Source of the DNA: Stenotrophomonas rhizophila | Lineage (GTDB): Bacteria > Pseudomonadota > Gammaproteobacteria > Xanthomonadales > Xanthomonadaceae | Direction: 5' to 3' | Length of the DNA: 64,000 bases | Assembly: GCF_003651185.1 (NCBI RefSeq) | Contig: NZ_RCDC01000004.1 | Location: forward strand, 62,001 to 126,000 | In this document: positions 63,555-64,000 of the stretch, in pieces | Position numbering within the stretch: position 1 is the first letter of the stretch | Layout: each line of letters begins with the position of its first letter | Notes under the pieces: generated by a model | What the model was told of the DNA's origin: nothing | Databases searched by the model: none | What the model saw: only the letters and a program-made list of their open reading frames with translations | Translations under genes and position numbers: made by a program

Positions 63555-64000
63555 ATGCAAGGTGCCAGTGTCCAGAGCGGCGGAGTATCCTCTCCGCAGC
63601 ATGTTCCAGTGTGGTCAAGGAAGAAGGCAGAAGCAGCCTTGAATATTGTCATCGTTGACGATCAGACGTCCGCGCGTACCATGCTGCGCCATGTCATCGA
63701 GGACATCGCGCCGGAATTGTCCGTGCACGACTTCGGCGATCCGCTGACGGCGCTCGCCTGGTGCGAGTCGCATGCCGTGGATCTGCTCCTGCTCGATTAC
63801 CGCATGCCGGAAATGGATGGGCTCGAGTTTGCCCGCCGGTTCCGCCGCCTGCCCAAGCACCGCGACATCCCCGTGATCCTGATCACCGTGGTTGGCGATG
63901 AGCCGATCCGCCAGGCCGCGCTGGAAGCAGGGGTGATCGATTTTTTGGTCAAGCCGATCCGCCCGCGCGAACTGCGCGCGCGCTGCTACAACCTGTTGCA
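63555..64000 (+). CDS. rpfG: RpfG, DSF-system response regulator / HD-GYP phosphodiesterase (5' part)
   Basis: The visible 148 codons hold the receiver domain: NIVIVDDQTSARTMLRHVI, the phospho-acceptor in DLLLLDYRMPEMDG, ILITVVGDEPIRQ and the conserved Lys in DFLVKPIRPREL. The sequence closely follows Xanthomonas RpfG, which on phosphorelay from RpfC degrades cyclic di-GMP by a C-terminal HD-GYP domain (beyond the window). ATG 63555 has GGGAGG 7 bases upstream and gives a 28-residue leader; a TTG at 63639 is an alternative. The gene is cut by the window edge. Confidence 0.93.
   Translation, partial: MQGASVQSGGVSSPQHVPVWSRKKAEAALNIVIVDDQTSARTMLRHVIEDIAPELSVHDFGDPLTALAWCESHAVDLLLLDYRMPEMDGLEFARRFRRLPKHRDIPVILITVVGDEPIRQAALEAGVIDFLVKPIRPRELRARCYNLL

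Noticed and set aside
63470..63658. Small + strand frame before rpfG
   Set aside because: It overlaps the rpfG start in another frame, and the rpfG frame has a Shine-Dalgarno and a recognisable receiver domain.

Overview
The window is GC-rich, densely packed chromosomal DNA from a gammaproteobacterium of the family Xanthomonadaceae, most likely Stenotrophomonas or a close relative. Three things point there: the hisHAFI(E) order, the rpf (DSF quorum-sensing) cluster order rpfG-lysS-prfB-rpfD...recJ-rpfE-greA-carB, and several GTAG-ended hairpin repeats of the SMAG type known from Stenotrophomonas maltophilia. No tRNA, rRNA, CRISPR array, prophage or insertion sequence was seen. About 55 protein genes are supported.

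Layout. (1) 1-2.2 kb: the end of the histidine operon (hisH tail, hisA, hisF, hisIE), with overlapping stops and starts. (2) 2.3-20.5 kb: a mannoside / N-glycan utilisation region. It holds a secreted metallophosphoesterase, glucokinase, glycosylasparaginase and CutC, then a TonB-dependent receptor divergent from a GH92 alpha-mannosidase, a LacI-type regulator, an MFS sugar permease, a PfkB sugar kinase, an AGE-family mannose isomerase and a GH2 beta-mannosidase. Three near-identical palindromes (TTnnATCGATCTAA) lie in the 568-bp divergent promoter, and a related site (TTCAATCGATTCAA) lies just before the glucokinase gene. They are probably operators of the local LacI-type repressor. (3) 20.5-25.7 kb: methionine salvage genes mtnC, mtnD, mtnB and two tandem APC amino acid permeases. 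(4) 25.8-29.3 kb: a NUDIX hydrolase, serA, and a divergent D-2-hydroxyglutarate-dehydrogenase-like gene. (5) 29.4-35.9 kb: a DUF2388 protein with a DUF4105 (Lnb-like) protein, an AdeRS-like two-component system, small unknowns, an MliC-type lipoprotein, and the EF-P paralogue efpL. (6) 35.9-41.6 kb: an SDR, a PAS-GGDEF-EAL protein overlapping HMG-CoA lyase, a VOC protein and an enoyl-CoA hydratase (leucine/isovalerate-type catabolism). (7) 41.6-44.0 kb: a Fur-box-preceded feoA-feoB-Cys-rich-protein operon. (8) 44-52 kb: an SDR, dapB, carA, a small secreted protein, carB, greA, rpfE. (9) 52-64 kb: recJ, an envelope-gene group (DUF1176, VIT/vWA/DUF2135, acyltransferase), the membrane LytTR protein rpfD, prfB with its programmed +1 frameshift, lysS, and the first part of rpfG, which runs off the window.

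How it works together. The mannoside locus forms a plausible route: outer-membrane uptake by the TonB receptor, periplasmic trimming by alpha- and beta-mannosidases, release of asparagine from GlcNAc-Asn by the amidase, inner-membrane uptake by the permease, mannose to fructose by the AGE isomerase, then phosphorylation by the PfkB kinase, with glucokinase apparently co-controlled. The right-hand third is the housekeeping flank of the DSF quorum-sensing cluster; rpfC, rpfF and rpfB would be expected beyond position 64000. No wholly new defence or mobile system was identified. The most notable signals are the LacI operator set, two repeat families that reach into gene ends, and some unusual gene pairings.
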